From: Oceanobacillus rekensis
GTDB taxonomy: Bacteria > Bacillota > Bacilli > Bacillales > Amphibacillaceae
Direction of reading: 5' to 3'
Assembly (NCBI RefSeq): GCF_002153375.1
Contig: NZ_MTBQ01000008.1
Coordinates: 1-64,000, forward strand
DNA: 64,000 bases
The position numbers and the translations under genes were made by a program. Positions within the stretch are counted from its first letter, which is position 1. Every line of letters starts with the position of its first letter. This document shows positions 26,550 through 35,908 of this stretch, piece by piece. Below the pieces are notes generated by a model, which searched no databases, was not told the DNA's origin, and was given only the letters and a program-made list of their open reading frames with translations.

Positions 26550-27401
26550 CTATCTTTCCAATCCAGCAATCCCAAATCCACCTGGACCAGCGTGGGTAGA
26601 GATCATCGCACCGGCTTGCATCCATTTAATATTTTCAAATCCATGTTCTTTTGCGATATTGGTCATTCTCGCCTTAATAGTTTCATCAAGGCCGATGGAA
26701 TATAATAAATAAATATGTTCTTTATTTATATCGTATTGATTTAAATACTCATGCATTAGTTTTTCTGAAACCATGCTCATTTTCCCTCGATATTTTTTGG
26801 TGGAAACAAGTTTTCCATCTATTAATTCAATACGAGGCTTGATTTTTAAAAGAGCACCTCCTAGATAAGCAAGATTACTGACCCTTCCACCCGCTTTTAA
26901 GAATTCTAAACTACCAGGAACAAAAGCTAGCCTCGACTTCGGAACGATGAATTCAATTTTTTCTACTAAGTTTTCAGGTTCAATCGTAGGTTCTCTCTCC
27001 AATAAGTCTACCGCAAACATCACAATTGCAGCTAATCCTCCTGTTACGTTTAACGCATCAATGAGGTAAATATCATTCAACTCTTCCGCTGCAATCATTG
27101 CATTTTGAAAAGAAGAAGATGCCTTAGAAGTATATCCAATATGTATAATGACACAACCCGGATCATTCGCTTTTATCTTCTTGAAGAACTGCTCATATTC
27201 ATGGACATTTGTTGCAGTTGTAGAAGGAATTTTTTTCGTTCGCTCATGGTATTCATATATTTCTTTTACCGGCAACGAACCGTCTAAATAATCTTTTTCA
27301 TCCATAATAACGTGCATCGGCACCACTTGAACTGCATGTTTCTCAGTCACTTCAAGTGGTAAATCTGCTCCGCTCTCTGTTGTTAAAATAATTCTACTCA
27401 T
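26550..27401 (-). CDS. DegV family fatty-acid-binding protein
   Basis: A 283-residue DegV protein: LTTESGADLPLEV at the N-terminus, IPSTTATNVHEY where the fatty-acid carboxylate is normally bound by Thr/Ser, FVPGSLEFLKAGGRVSNLAYLGG and STHAGPGGFGIAG at the end. DegV proteins bind long-chain fatty acids and in Firmicutes serve as the FakB subunit for fatty acid kinase. Monocistronic here; the kinase partner is not in the window. Confidence 0.88.
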   Translation of the reverse strand: MSRIILTTESGADLPLEVTEKHAVQVVPMHVIMDEKDYLDGSLPVKEIYEYHERTKKIPSTTATNVHEYEQFFKKIKANDPGCVIIHIGYTSKASSSFQNAMIAAEELNDIYLIDALNVTGGLAAIVMFAVDLLEREPTIEPENLVEKIEFIVPKSRLAFVPGSLEFLKAGGRVSNLAYLGGALLKIKPRIELIDGKLVSTKKYRGKMSMVSEKLMHEYLNQYDINKEHIYLLYSIGLDETIKARMTNIAKEHGFENIKWMQAGAMISTHAGPGGFGIAGLER

Positions 27402-27477
27402 TTATCTAACCCCTTTCGTTTCCGCATTATGCGGTATAAATCATTCAAATACCTTAATCTAACTATATATTAAAACA

Positions 27478-27556
27478 GTCCACGGGGACAGGTTCACCAT
27501 TGTCCCGTAGTATACCTAATACTGTAAAGCGAGGGGGGACTGGCACTTAAATCCAT
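27478..27556. repeat. Composite palindromic repeat, half copy
   Basis: CACGGGGACAGGTTCACCATTGTCCCGTAGTATACCTAA joined directly to AATACTGTAAAGCGAGGGGGGACTGGCAC, the right arm of the B-type palindrome whose left arm has been lost. The junction inside the loop suggests deletion between repeats. Confidence 0.7.
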
Positions 27557-27659
27557 TATTATTCATTAACTTTAAACTAACGCTTTTGCTTCAATTTCTT
27601 TTACGAGTCAATTCCATCTAAGTAGACATACCATGCGGTCCAATTTATGGCCGCCAAGC

Positions 27660-29771
27660 TCAACTTTCCTGTAATGTCAGCTGTGATTTTTTCAAATGGC
27701 AGGCTAATTGGACTTTCAGTGCATCTTGACTATTATTCAAATCAACTTGGAGCAGCTGTTCAATTGTCTGTAGTCGCTGGTAAAATGTATTGATATGAAT
27801 ATGAAGGACTTTTGCTGTTTTCCCTGGTGACCGATTTGTTTCCATATACGTAAACAGCGTATTCTCCAATTCCTTATGCCGACTGTTCTCTGTTGATAGA
27901 GGTGACAATGTATCCTGGATAAATTGTTCAATATCCTCAGTTGGCTGATTAAGAAATAAACGATTCATGCCGATATCTTCATATAATATTACTTCAAGAC
28001 TATTATAGTTGTTCAAATAGGTAATAATTTTATTTGCTTCGTCATAAGATTTACTTATATATTCGAGACCCTGATAAACATTACTTATCCCACCACGAAA
28101 TAGAGCTGCATCTTTATTTTCTTCTTGAATACGAATTTGGTTCAAATGGGCTTTTAATTCATAGACTTCCTCTGTATTGGATGGGGATAGAAGCAGGTTA
28201 ATTTTATTATAGAATCCGTACACCAATTTAACTTGATCACCTAATTCCCTGCTAATCCGGGAGGCTAGCTGATGCACATATATGTCTAAATACTGAAAAT
28301 CTATTTTTTCCTTAGAAATTTCTAGAACTGCAACCACCCAGTACCCATTTATATCTAGATTTAGTTCCTTACCATATTGAATTAATTGATCTTTTTCATC
28401 ACAGGCAAGTAATTTATAGAATTGCTCATATACTCTGCGGTGATAAATTTTTGTTGTCGTCTGGCGGTTAACCAATTCCAATGCTAAAACGGTCCCCCCC
28501 TGCTCCAGCGTAATTTGGTCAAATTCCGAAATAGATCTATGGAGGGAAACGATGAGACAACCTACAAAAATTTGCCCGTTATATATTGGATAAAGGTAGT
28601 AACTCTCTTCATTATCTGTCATTACATAAAAACCTCTACGCCGCTCCTTACATAGTGTTTTGATTTCAAACACACTAAAATTAACCAAGTCATCCTCTCT
28701 CGGCGAATAAAATTCATTTTCCAATCCATTAAAAAATACAAAGTCCATATCCATCATTTTTTGTAAACCATTCACCAATACATGAATACCTTTATTTTGG
28801 AGGGAAAGCATAATCAGTGTATCGTGGACTTCCTGCCGCTTTTGAAACTGATTATTTTTCTTTTTCAATTGTGCACTTAAGTCGGTAATTTGCTGCAGGC
28901 GTTTTATGGTTCCCGAATGATATTGGGCATTTTCAATCGCTATTGCAGCCTGCCTAGCAAACGCTTCAAGTAGCGTAATATCCTCTTCACCAAGATGCTT
29001 CTTCATTTTCCACTGGTGGATAATCATGACGCCAATTCGTTTATCATCGATGGAAACCGGCACACAGATGGCTCCTTCAACAAAACCAGATGATCGAATA
29101 ATGTTAGTGAAGTTTTCAGATAAAACGTTGAATGAATTCATAGCTGCAATTAATTCATCATGAGAGTTGTAAAGTCTACTTTTCCCATCTTCAAACACTT
29201 TCCCCGTGATTGATTCACCAACTTTTGTTTCAAACCGATAAATTTCATCATTAAATCCAACAGGCGCTTTTGGAATCAGTTTTTGCTTTTCCGAGTCATA
29301 GAGCATCAAGTAACCAGCATCAGCGGCTGGAATTACATTCAACGCATGGCTAATGATTTGTTTTAATACATGATTGAGATTAAGACTAGATGAAATCGAA
29401 TGCATACTTTCTATTATCGTCTTCTGCTCTTGTTTCTTCGTACTTAAATATTCCTCTAGTATAGTGGAATACAAACTATAATATAGGTGCTCCATTACAG
29501 ATTCATCTACTGCCTCTAACTTCTCTAATATACACAGAACGATTCCCCTTTTTCCCGAGTAATAAAAGTGAAGTTCCGTATGATTAGCACCTTTTTTCAC
29601 ATAATATTGCGCTCTATCTGGATCACACTTTGGAGAAACTTCTTGTTCTCTCCCCTCAAATCTTTCTAGTATCTCAGCCTTCTCTCCCGCCCCATTATAT
29701 TTCCAAATCTCGTATCTAACTTCACCAAACTCCTTCTCTATATAACGCGTAATATAATCTCTAAGACTCAT
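27660..29771 (-). CDS. GAF-domain PucR/CdaR-type transcriptional regulator
   Basis: A 703-residue regulator. After a ~115-residue N-terminus, a GAF domain spans about 115-275 (ISSSLNLNHVLKQIISHALN, GESITGKVFEDGK, IGVMIIHQW, LEAFARQAAIAIENAQ). A coiled stretch leads to the CdaR GGDEF-like domain (about 440-590) and a C-terminal PucR HTH (about 640-695: NTLFTYMETNRSPGKTAKVL, HIHINTFYQRLQTIEQLL). Such proteins activate catabolic operons. It is divergent from the DUF5058/M20 operon across a 358-bp spacer and is its probable regulator. Confidence 0.85.
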   Translation of the reverse strand: MSLRDYITRYIEKEFGEVRYEIWKYNGAGEKAEILERFEGREQEVSPKCDPDRAQYYVKKGANHTELHFYYSGKRGIVLCILEKLEAVDESVMEHLYYSLYSTILEEYLSTKKQEQKTIIESMHSISSSLNLNHVLKQIISHALNVIPAADAGYLMLYDSEKQKLIPKAPVGFNDEIYRFETKVGESITGKVFEDGKSRLYNSHDELIAAMNSFNVLSENFTNIIRSSGFVEGAICVPVSIDDKRIGVMIIHQWKMKKHLGEEDITLLEAFARQAAIAIENAQYHSGTIKRLQQITDLSAQLKKKNNQFQKRQEVHDTLIMLSLQNKGIHVLVNGLQKMMDMDFVFFNGLENEFYSPREDDLVNFSVFEIKTLCKERRRGFYVMTDNEESYYLYPIYNGQIFVGCLIVSLHRSISEFDQITLEQGGTVLALELVNRQTTTKIYHRRVYEQFYKLLACDEKDQLIQYGKELNLDINGYWVVAVLEISKEKIDFQYLDIYVHQLASRISRELGDQVKLVYGFYNKINLLLSPSNTEEVYELKAHLNQIRIQEENKDAALFRGGISNVYQGLEYISKSYDEANKIITYLNNYNSLEVILYEDIGMNRLFLNQPTEDIEQFIQDTLSPLSTENSRHKELENTLFTYMETNRSPGKTAKVLHIHINTFYQRLQTIEQLLQVDLNNSQDALKVQLACHLKKSQLTLQES

Positions 29772-29835
29772 AACTTCTCATCCCTTCCATGTAGAATCAT
29801 CTATAAAAATGATAAAAAGTATGTATGGACACATA

Positions 29836-29865
29836 TTGTAACCGCTTTCTATATTAGTGTATACT
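29836..29865 (+). promoter_or_regulatory. Candidate promoter with overlapping cre site
   Basis: TTGTAA (29836-29841), 18-bp spacer, TATACT (29860-29865). The cre-like TGTAACCGCTTTCT (29837-29850) overlaps the -35 element, so CcpA would repress. The identical 14-mer occurs upstream of the symporter at 63 kb. Confidence 0.5.
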
Positions 29866-29895
29866 AAAGTTAATTATTTGAAAAGTCTGTTGAAT

Positions 29896-30050
29896 GACGA
29901 AGCAAAAGCGCAAGCACCCCATTTAGCAACGTACAAACTAGACGAAGCAATGAGATAATGGAAACACGACGAACGAATAGAGTCGATGTTGACTTATCAT
30001 AGTGGAGGAGTGTGAAGTTTACTAGTTGCTGGGCGCTGGATGTGGACATT
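29896..30050. repeat. Bacillaceae-type dispersed spacer repeat
   Basis: GACGAAGCAAAAGCGCAAGCACCCC ... ACTAGACGAAGCAATGAGAT ... GAGTCGATGTTGACTTATCA ... TTGCTGGGCGCTGGATGTGGACATT. I recognise this ~150-bp pattern, from memory, as an element found in spacers of many Bacillaceae genomes. It lies between the candidate promoter and the first gene of the operon, so it would be in the 5' leader. Confidence 0.55.
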
Positions 30051-30129
30051 CCAGGATGGAGAAAAGAAAGGAATATTTACTTTTTTATCTGTTGAAGAAA
30101 ATTTCTAAATCACAAAGGGGGAGAAACAA

Positions 30130-30840
30130 ATGCAGCAGGTAATGGAACTTGCAAACAGCAATGTCATGTGGCTGGTCGCCTCAATAGTTATAAGTATCGT
30201 CATTTTTCAGAGTATTAAATTCATTCAACTCGCTTCAAAAACCGGTATAGAACAGGGGATGAGCAAAAAAGAGATAAATAGCGCTTTAAAAACTGGGGCA
30301 ATCGCAGCTATCGGACCTTCCGTCGCAATTGTAATTGTAGCTATTTCGCTAATCGCCTTTCTTGGAAACCCACTTACATTACTTCGGATTGGCGTTATCG
30401 GTTCTGCACCGATTGAATCTGTTGGGGCAAGTTTTGCAGCAGAAGCATCCGGAGCAACTCTCGGGGGAGCAGGCTACGACCAAATGGCATTCACTGCCAT
30501 TGTCTGGACCTTATGTATTGGGGGTATGGGCTGGCTCTTATTTACCGCACTATTCACCAAATCACTTGGCAATACGGAAAAGAAACTAACTAGCAAAGGT
30601 GAAAAAAGCAAGAAAACAATGGGTATCATTTCTACTGCTGCAATTATTGCCGCTTTTGGTAACCTCGTTAGTGCTGAAATAATACAAGGACTTGCTCCAT
30701 TCGCTGTGGCTGTCGCTGCTGGTGCCACAATGGTTATTGCAACCAAACTATCAGAGAAGCCGAAACTTTCTTGGTTACGTGAATGGTCACTCGGTCTATC
30801 GATTCTAATAAGTTTATGCTTTGGCTACTTTTTCATCTAA
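30130..30840 (+). CDS. DUF5058 family membrane protein (putative transporter subunit)
   Basis: A 236-residue protein with about six hydrophobic helices, starting LANSNVMWLVASIVISIVIF and containing KTGAIAAIGPSVAIVIVAIS and EASGATLGGAGYDQMAFTAI. It is matched by the next gene (18 bp apart), another six- or seven-helix protein, and then by an M20 amidohydrolase. The layout (two small permeases plus a peptidase) suggests a two-subunit importer for an amide or peptide; that function is inferred from context only. Confidence 0.8.
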   Translation: MQQVMELANSNVMWLVASIVISIVIFQSIKFIQLASKTGIEQGMSKKEINSALKTGAIAAIGPSVAIVIVAISLIAFLGNPLTLLRIGVIGSAPIESVGASFAAEASGATLGGAGYDQMAFTAIVWTLCIGGMGWLLFTALFTKSLGNTEKKLTSKGEKSKKTMGIISTAAIIAAFGNLVSAEIIQGLAPFAVAVAAGATMVIATKLSEKPKLSWLREWSLGLSILISLCFGYFFI

Positions 30841-30858
30841 ACCAAAGGGGGCATTTCT

Positions 30859-31581
30859 ATGAACGTTGAACAAGTACGTGAATTCAACACAGAAAAGAGC
30901 ATTAAAGAAACATTAAACAAGAATGCTTCCATGGAGGCATTCCATACAAAAGCACATTTTTGGGGACGACTAACAATCTGGACTGTTATTGCCTTAACCC
31001 TGTTTCTTCCCATTTATCTTTCATTTGGTCTCGGCTACCATCCTGGATGGACAGTCATTTTAAATGCACTTGCAGCTTATGCAGGAGTAGTTGCGGTTGT
31101 TTGGGTACTGGAACCGATCATGTATTTTCCTATTCTAGGTGTTTCCGGAACATATATTTCTTTCCTGACTGGTAATATTAGTAATATGTGCCTTCCTTCT
31201 GCAGCCGCCGCTCAAAATGCGATTGGTGCTGAACCAGGAACAGAAAAGGGAGAACTTACAGCTACACTTGGGATAGGTGCAGCATCACTTGTAAATAAGC
31301 TAATCCTTATTCCGATTATCATCGGTGGTTCTGTCGTAATAGCCAACATACCCCAACAGCTTGAAGGGATATTTCCGCTAGTCTTACCAGCCATATTTGG
31401 GGCAGTATTGATACAATTTGCTATGAAGAAACCGACATATGGTGTTATTGCTTTAATCATCGGGCTTGGTGTCAATTTAATTTCAATGCCTATTTACTTA
31501 AGGAGTCTAATTTGCATTGTGCTTGTTGTCTTGATTTGTATACAACTAGAGAAAATGAAAGAGAAAAAACAGACACTATAA
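30859..31581 (+). CDS. Membrane protein, partner of DUF5058 (putative transporter subunit)
   Basis: A 240-residue protein with a ~40-residue cytoplasmic N-terminus and about six hydrophobic segments. Conserved-looking motifs include EPIMYFPILGVSGTYISFLT, GNISNMCLPSAAAAQNAIGA and GELTATLGIGAASLVNKLI; the middle one resembles a re-entrant substrate loop. I do not know a named family, but it repeatedly accompanies DUF5058 genes as far as I recall. GGGGGC precedes the ATG; 14 bp separates it from the M20 gene. Confidence 0.7.
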   Translation: MNVEQVREFNTEKSIKETLNKNASMEAFHTKAHFWGRLTIWTVIALTLFLPIYLSFGLGYHPGWTVILNALAAYAGVVAVVWVLEPIMYFPILGVSGTYISFLTGNISNMCLPSAAAAQNAIGAEPGTEKGELTATLGIGAASLVNKLILIPIIIGGSVVIANIPQQLEGIFPLVLPAIFGAVLIQFAMKKPTYGVIALIIGLGVNLISMPIYLRSLICIVLVVLICIQLEKMKEKKQTL

Positions 31582-31595
31582 TAGGAGGATAAATA

Positions 31596-32942
31596 ATGAG
31601 TAAGGCAACTATTCTTGAATGGTTCGAGGAAAATAAACATACGTACACAAAGATGGCCCAGGATATATGGGATCACCCACAAATAGCTTATGAAGAAGAA
31701 TATGCGAGCGGGTTGCAACAGAAAGCACTAGAGGCTGAAGGATTTACAATTAAACAGCCAATAGGCGGAATAGAAACAGCATTTGTAGCTGAATATGGAC
31801 AAGGTAAACCTATCATCGGAATCCTTGGTGAATTTGACGCTCTTCCTGGCCTTTCCCAAACAGCGATACCGACGAAAGAAGAAGTTTCCGCAGGCGGCCC
31901 AGGCCATGGCTGTGGTCACAACTTACTCGGAACAGCAGGAGTAGAGGCTGTCGTTGCATTGAAGAAAAAAATAGAAGAGGACGGGCACACAGGCACTATT
32001 CGATATTACGGATGCCCAGCTGAAGAGGTTCTAAACGGTAAAACACATATGGCCAAAGCAGGCGTGTTCGATGACCTTGATACTGCACTAACTTGGCATC
32101 CAATGACGAGTAACGCTCCAATGAATAAAAGTATGCAGTCTATGGTATCCATCAAATTTCATTTTAAAGGAAAACCCGCTCATGCTGCCGCCTCACCTGA
32201 AGCAGGTAGAAGTGCACTCGACAGTGTGGAAATTATGAATATCGGAGTCAACTATTTACGTGAGCATGTTCCAGATGGTACGCGCATGCATTACACGATT
32301 ACGGATGGTGGACTAGCTCCGAATATCGTTCCCGAGTCTGCAACAGTTTGGTATTTCTTAAGAGCAGGTTCCAAGGATAAAGTAGAAGGAATCCTACACA
32401 GAGTTAATAATATTGCAAAAGGTGCTGCACTGATGAATGAAACAGAAGTTGATTCAGAAATCCTTGCCTTTGCCTATGATACGTTACCAAATGACGCGTT
32501 AAATGAATTAATGTACCATAATATGCTTGAAAGCGCACCACTTGAGTATACAGACGAGGAGCAGGCGTTTGTAGAAAGTTTGGCAACATCATTACCATCG
32601 GTTGGAAAACCTTTCGAGGAACTAATACCTACTTCCATTTCCTTCAATCCGTATCAACCTGGAGTTTCGATGCCCGGTTCAACGGATGTCGGTGATGTGA
32701 GTTGGATTACACCGACAGGCATGGTTACGACAACCTGTGCACCAGTCGGAACAGCATTGCACTCATGGCAAGCAACAGCTTCATTTGGTACTGAAATTGG
32801 ATATAAAGGAATGCATTTAGCAGCCAGTACAATGGCACTTACTGCATATGATCTGCTTAACAATAAAGATAATATTATTGATAAAGCAAAAGAAGAATTC
32901 GATAAACTTCGTGACGGGAAAGCGTATCAAGCAGGAATTTAG
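31596..32942 (+). CDS. M20 family amidohydrolase (AbgB-like)
   Basis: A 448-residue Zn-dependent amidohydrolase. Metal-site motifs: GILGEFDALPGL, GPGHGCGHNLLGTAGVEA, CPAEEVLNGKTHMAKAG and a late MPGSTDVGDVSWITPT with His in HSWQATAS. The dimerisation domain sits at about 185-300 (FHFKGKPAHAAASPEAGRSA). This pattern matches AbgB-type subunits that cleave p-aminobenzoyl-glutamate or other acyl amino acids. It is third in the DUF5058 operon and one gene away from an AbgT transporter. Confidence 0.87.
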   Translation: MSKATILEWFEENKHTYTKMAQDIWDHPQIAYEEEYASGLQQKALEAEGFTIKQPIGGIETAFVAEYGQGKPIIGILGEFDALPGLSQTAIPTKEEVSAGGPGHGCGHNLLGTAGVEAVVALKKKIEEDGHTGTIRYYGCPAEEVLNGKTHMAKAGVFDDLDTALTWHPMTSNAPMNKSMQSMVSIKFHFKGKPAHAAASPEAGRSALDSVEIMNIGVNYLREHVPDGTRMHYTITDGGLAPNIVPESATVWYFLRAGSKDKVEGILHRVNNIAKGAALMNETEVDSEILAFAYDTLPNDALNELMYHNMLESAPLEYTDEEQAFVESLATSLPSVGKPFEELIPTSISFNPYQPGVSMPGSTDVGDVSWITPTGMVTTTCAPVGTALHSWQATASFGTEIGYKGMHLAASTMALTAYDLLNNKDNIIDKAKEEFDKLRDGKAYQAGI

Positions 32943-33010
32943 GGACACCGGGGTCAGGTTCACTGTCCCGTAGTTAGCCTAATCGGGACAATGAACCTGT
33001 CCCCGTGGCC
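32941..33010. repeat. GGGACAGGTTC-type palindrome between convergent genes
   Basis: CCGGGGTCAGGTTCACTGTCCCG and CGGGACAATGAACCTGTCCCCG flank TAGTTAGCCTAAT. This is the cleanest A-type copy; it starts at the M20 stop codon and may double as a terminator for both convergent genes. Confidence 0.75.
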
Positions 33011-33014
33011 CACT

Positions 33015-33473
33015 TTATTTTTTATATAACAGCTTAAACCTTTCGCAAACAACAGGGATTTTGTAATTAAATTCCTGTTTTATATTAATGAATTCTTTTT
33101 TAAAGAAGCGTTCGTGAACTTCCCGCCAATAATTTAATGTTCGGTCACCTTCACCTTCCATGTACGCGTGTTCATCTGTAACTTCATCAAAGGGAACTAC
33201 TTCTACTGAGGTAGTTTCTACTATTGCAACTGCCTTTCCTTCCCCGTCGAGAATAATATTGTGAAGACCTATATACGGTAATTCCTCATTATGCCATTCA
33301 TATAATGTATAATTTGATGCTGTTGCTGTTTTGATTCCGCCTAACACTAATTCTGCAAGTTCATCAGCCATATCTTTTGAATCGCCAAATGCCCAAGCTT
33401 CATACTCTTCCGGTGCGCTAGGATTATTTTTCCGATAATCATCCCACATTTTTAAAATCGAATCATTATTCAT
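33015..33473 (-). CDS. ASCH domain protein
   Basis: A 152-residue protein with the ASCH fold: AWAFGDSKDMADELAELVLGGIKTATASNY, GEGKAVAIVETTSVEVVPFDEV and EGEGDRTLNYWREVHERFF. ASCH domains belong to the PUA-like RNA-binding superfamily and some members hydrolyse modified nucleosides. Monocistronic and convergent with the M20 operon. The substrate is unknown. Confidence 0.85.
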   Translation of the reverse strand: MNNDSILKMWDDYRKNNPSAPEEYEAWAFGDSKDMADELAELVLGGIKTATASNYTLYEWHNEELPYIGLHNIILDGEGKAVAIVETTSVEVVPFDEVTDEHAYMEGEGDRTLNYWREVHERFFKKEFINIKQEFNYKIPVVCERFKLLYKK

Positions 33474-33550
33474 ATATATATAACCCCACTTTCTTTCTAT
33501 AAATTATAACATTAAGATTTAAAATATACTCTGTGCTTTAAACTTTACTT

Positions 33551-33967
33551 CCTTCAGCTTTATGTTTCCTTTCGCTTGTTGCTTCGTGTTGGTCGGTCAC
33601 TCATCAGCTCTATGAGTTGCCTTTCGCTTGTTGCTTCGCCTTGGTCGGTCACTCATCGACTCTATGAATTACCTTGCGCTGGTTGTTTTGCCTTGGTCGG
33701 TCACTCATCAGCTTTATGAGTTGCCTTGTGCTTGTTGCTTCGCCTCGGTCGGTCACTCATCGGCTCTATGAGTTGCCTTGCGCTGGTTGTTTTGCCTTAG
33801 TCGGTCACTCATAGACTCTATGAATTACCTTGCGCTGGTTGTTTTGCCTTAGTCGGTCACTCATCGGCTTTATGAGTTGCCTTTCGCTTGTTGCTTCGCC
33901 TTGGTCGGTCACTCATCAGCTCTTTGAGTTTCCTTTCGATGGTTGTTTTGTCTTGGTCGGTCACTCA
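33551..33967. repeat. 52-bp tandem repeat array, about eight units
   Basis: GGTCGGTCACTCAT or its variant AGTCGGTCACTCAT recurs at 33591, 33643, 33695, 33747, 33799, 33851, 33903 and 33955, exactly 52 bp apart each time. Units fall into two types, ...GCTTGTTGCTTCGCC and ...GCTGGTTGTTTTGCC, in mixed order. Each unit contains a small hairpin (ACTCAT ... ATGAGT). The period is not a multiple of three, so it is not protein-coding. Confidence 0.85.
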
Positions 33968-34226
33968 TTTCTATCCTAGGCAAACGAATTGACTTTAAAA
34001 TGGTCAGATGCCACTTCCTATAAATGTAACACCAGTCCCCACTTCCGCTAAAAGCGGTATGAATAGCTAACTTTTCATGTATGAGAAAAGAATCTCCTTC
34101 TCCCCTGTTCCTAAGAAGATGCCATAAAACCGACATGATATACAGGAACAACATCTTGACAATATCTTACCTAATGTATACTATTTTGATATGAATTATA
34201 TATATAGCGTTTGAAGGGGGAAAATC

Positions 34227-35744
34227 ATGGCAGCCCAGAATCAAAAATCATCTAGAGGGAGTCGGTTGCTAAACGGAATTGAACGTATTGGGAACAAAAT
34301 TCCTGACCCGTTTATGTTATTTATTGTTTTAGCTATCATAATTATTTTTGTATCGTGGATTATATCGTTCTTTAATGTTTCCTTTACCCAACCAGGGGAG
34401 GAAAAAGAAATTTTCATCCAAAGCCTTGTTTCCGCGGAAGGTTTACAATATATGCTCACGTCGATGATCGACAATTTCGTCGGGTTTGGACCACTCGGGA
34501 TTGTTCTTACCATGATGCTCGGAATTGGACTGGCAAATAAAGTTGGCTTGTTGGAGACGTTTATTAAAAGTACCATTTTAAAAGCTCCGAAGTCATTGGT
34601 AACCTATGCCGTTATTTTTACAGGGATTATCGGAAACCTTGCTGCTGATGCAGCGTTTATTATCGTTCCGCCTCTTGCAGCAATGGTATTTTACAATGTG
34701 GGCCGCCACCCACTGGCAGGACTGGCCGCAGGATTCGCTGGAGTAGGCTCTGGATTTACGGCCAATATTATTGTGGCGAATACAGATGCCGTCATATCCG
34801 GGATCTCAGCAGAAGTCATGGAGAGCTTGAACACAGCCGTTACCGTGACACCGGTAGATAATTATTACTTCATGCTTGCTTCTGTTATCGTCCTAACCAT
34901 CACCGGTGCATTTATTACGGAAAAAGTCGTGGAACCACGGCTTGGAGTGTACGAAGGCGATGTGAAGAAAGTATTTGAAGCCGCAAGCCCGTTAGAAAAA
35001 AGAGGCTTGCGAAATGCTGGAATTGCAGCGCTCGCCTATATTGGGTTGTTATTACTGGTTCTTTTTTTACCAGATTCTCCACTGCGCAACGAAGAAGGTG
35101 GCATGATTCCATCGCCATTTTTAGCGGGAATTGTCCCCATCATTATGTTATTTTTCGTTACAGTTGCAATTGCGTACGGGAAGACTACGAATCAAATAGA
35201 AGATTCCCGTTCTGTCGCTAGCTTGATGGGAGAAGCAATGAAAGATATGTCAGGCTTTATCGTGCTCATCTTTGCTGCATCCCAGTTTATTGCTTATTTT
35301 GAATGGACAAACATCGGCTCCTGGCTTGCCGTAACTGGTGCTGATTTCCTAGATTCTGTCGATATAACAGGCATTGGCGTTGTGGTTGCCTTCATTTTAT
35401 TGACAGCACTCTTGAATCTATTTATTTTTAGTGGTGCTGGGCAATGGGCATTGGAAGCACCCATTTTCTTAAAAATGTTCTATTTTCTCGATTACCATCC
35501 GGCCTTTATCCAGGCAGCATACCGGATCGCTGATTCATCAACGAATATTATTACGCCGATGAATCCATATTTCATTATTGTGCTAGCCTTTGTCAAAGAA
35601 TACGATAAAAAAGCTGGGATGGGAACGTTAATTGCACTAATGTTGCCATATAGTATCACCTTTCTCGTTATCTGGATTCTACTCTTTTTAGCATTTACTT
35701 TTTTAGGAATCCCATTTGGACCAGGAATTGGCGTGTATTTGTAA
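34227..35744 (+). CDS. AbgT family transporter
   Basis: A 505-residue protein with about 11 helices. AbgT motifs: NGIERIGNKIPDPFMLFIVL, GFGPLGIVLTMMLGIGLANKVGLLE, GNLAADAAFIIVPPLAAMVF and, near the C-terminus, YRIADSSTNIITPMNPYFIIVL. AbgT proteins import p-aminobenzoyl-glutamate; some export sulfonamides. Its proximity to an AbgB-like M20 hydrolase (about 1.3 kb, with ASCH in between on the other strand) supports the amide-uptake role. GAAGGGGGAAAATC precedes the ATG; TTGACA (34156) and TATACT (34177) form a candidate promoter with a short 15-bp spacer. Confidence 0.88.
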   Translation: MAAQNQKSSRGSRLLNGIERIGNKIPDPFMLFIVLAIIIIFVSWIISFFNVSFTQPGEEKEIFIQSLVSAEGLQYMLTSMIDNFVGFGPLGIVLTMMLGIGLANKVGLLETFIKSTILKAPKSLVTYAVIFTGIIGNLAADAAFIIVPPLAAMVFYNVGRHPLAGLAAGFAGVGSGFTANIIVANTDAVISGISAEVMESLNTAVTVTPVDNYYFMLASVIVLTITGAFITEKVVEPRLGVYEGDVKKVFEAASPLEKRGLRNAGIAALAYIGLLLLVLFLPDSPLRNEEGGMIPSPFLAGIVPIIMLFFVTVAIAYGKTTNQIEDSRSVASLMGEAMKDMSGFIVLIFAASQFIAYFEWTNIGSWLAVTGADFLDSVDITGIGVVVAFILLTALLNLFIFSGAGQWALEAPIFLKMFYFLDYHPAFIQAAYRIADSSTNIITPMNPYFIIVLAFVKEYDKKAGMGTLIALMLPYSITFLVIWILLFLAFTFLGIPFGPGIGVYL

Positions 35745-35768
35745 GATCTAAAAAATGGTGCCAAAATA

Positions 35769-35812
35769 GTGCCAGTCCCCCCTCACTTTACACAGCGAGG
35801 GGAGACTGGCAC
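35769..35812. repeat. GTGCCAGTCCCC-type palindrome after abgT
   Basis: GTGCCAGTCCCCCCTC and GAGGGGAGACTGGCAC flank ACTTTACACAGC. Located 25 bp after the AbgT stop, so it may end its transcript. Confidence 0.75.
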
Positions 35813-35908
35813 TTAAAATCATAGTTAAATTAATAAAAGAATCCCTTTATAAAAACAACAAAAGCTTTGCAAGTTTATAAAATACTTGCAAAGCTCTTAA
35901 AAAATCTC

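Noticed and set aside
33551..33967. Tandem array resembling a CRISPR
   Set aside because: Units abut with no unique spacers, the period is a constant 52 bp, and there is no cas gene.
33909..34154. Minus-strand 81-codon frame overlapping the tandem array
   Set aside because: It runs out of the repeat into spacer, has no family similarity, and lies over the abgT promoter region.
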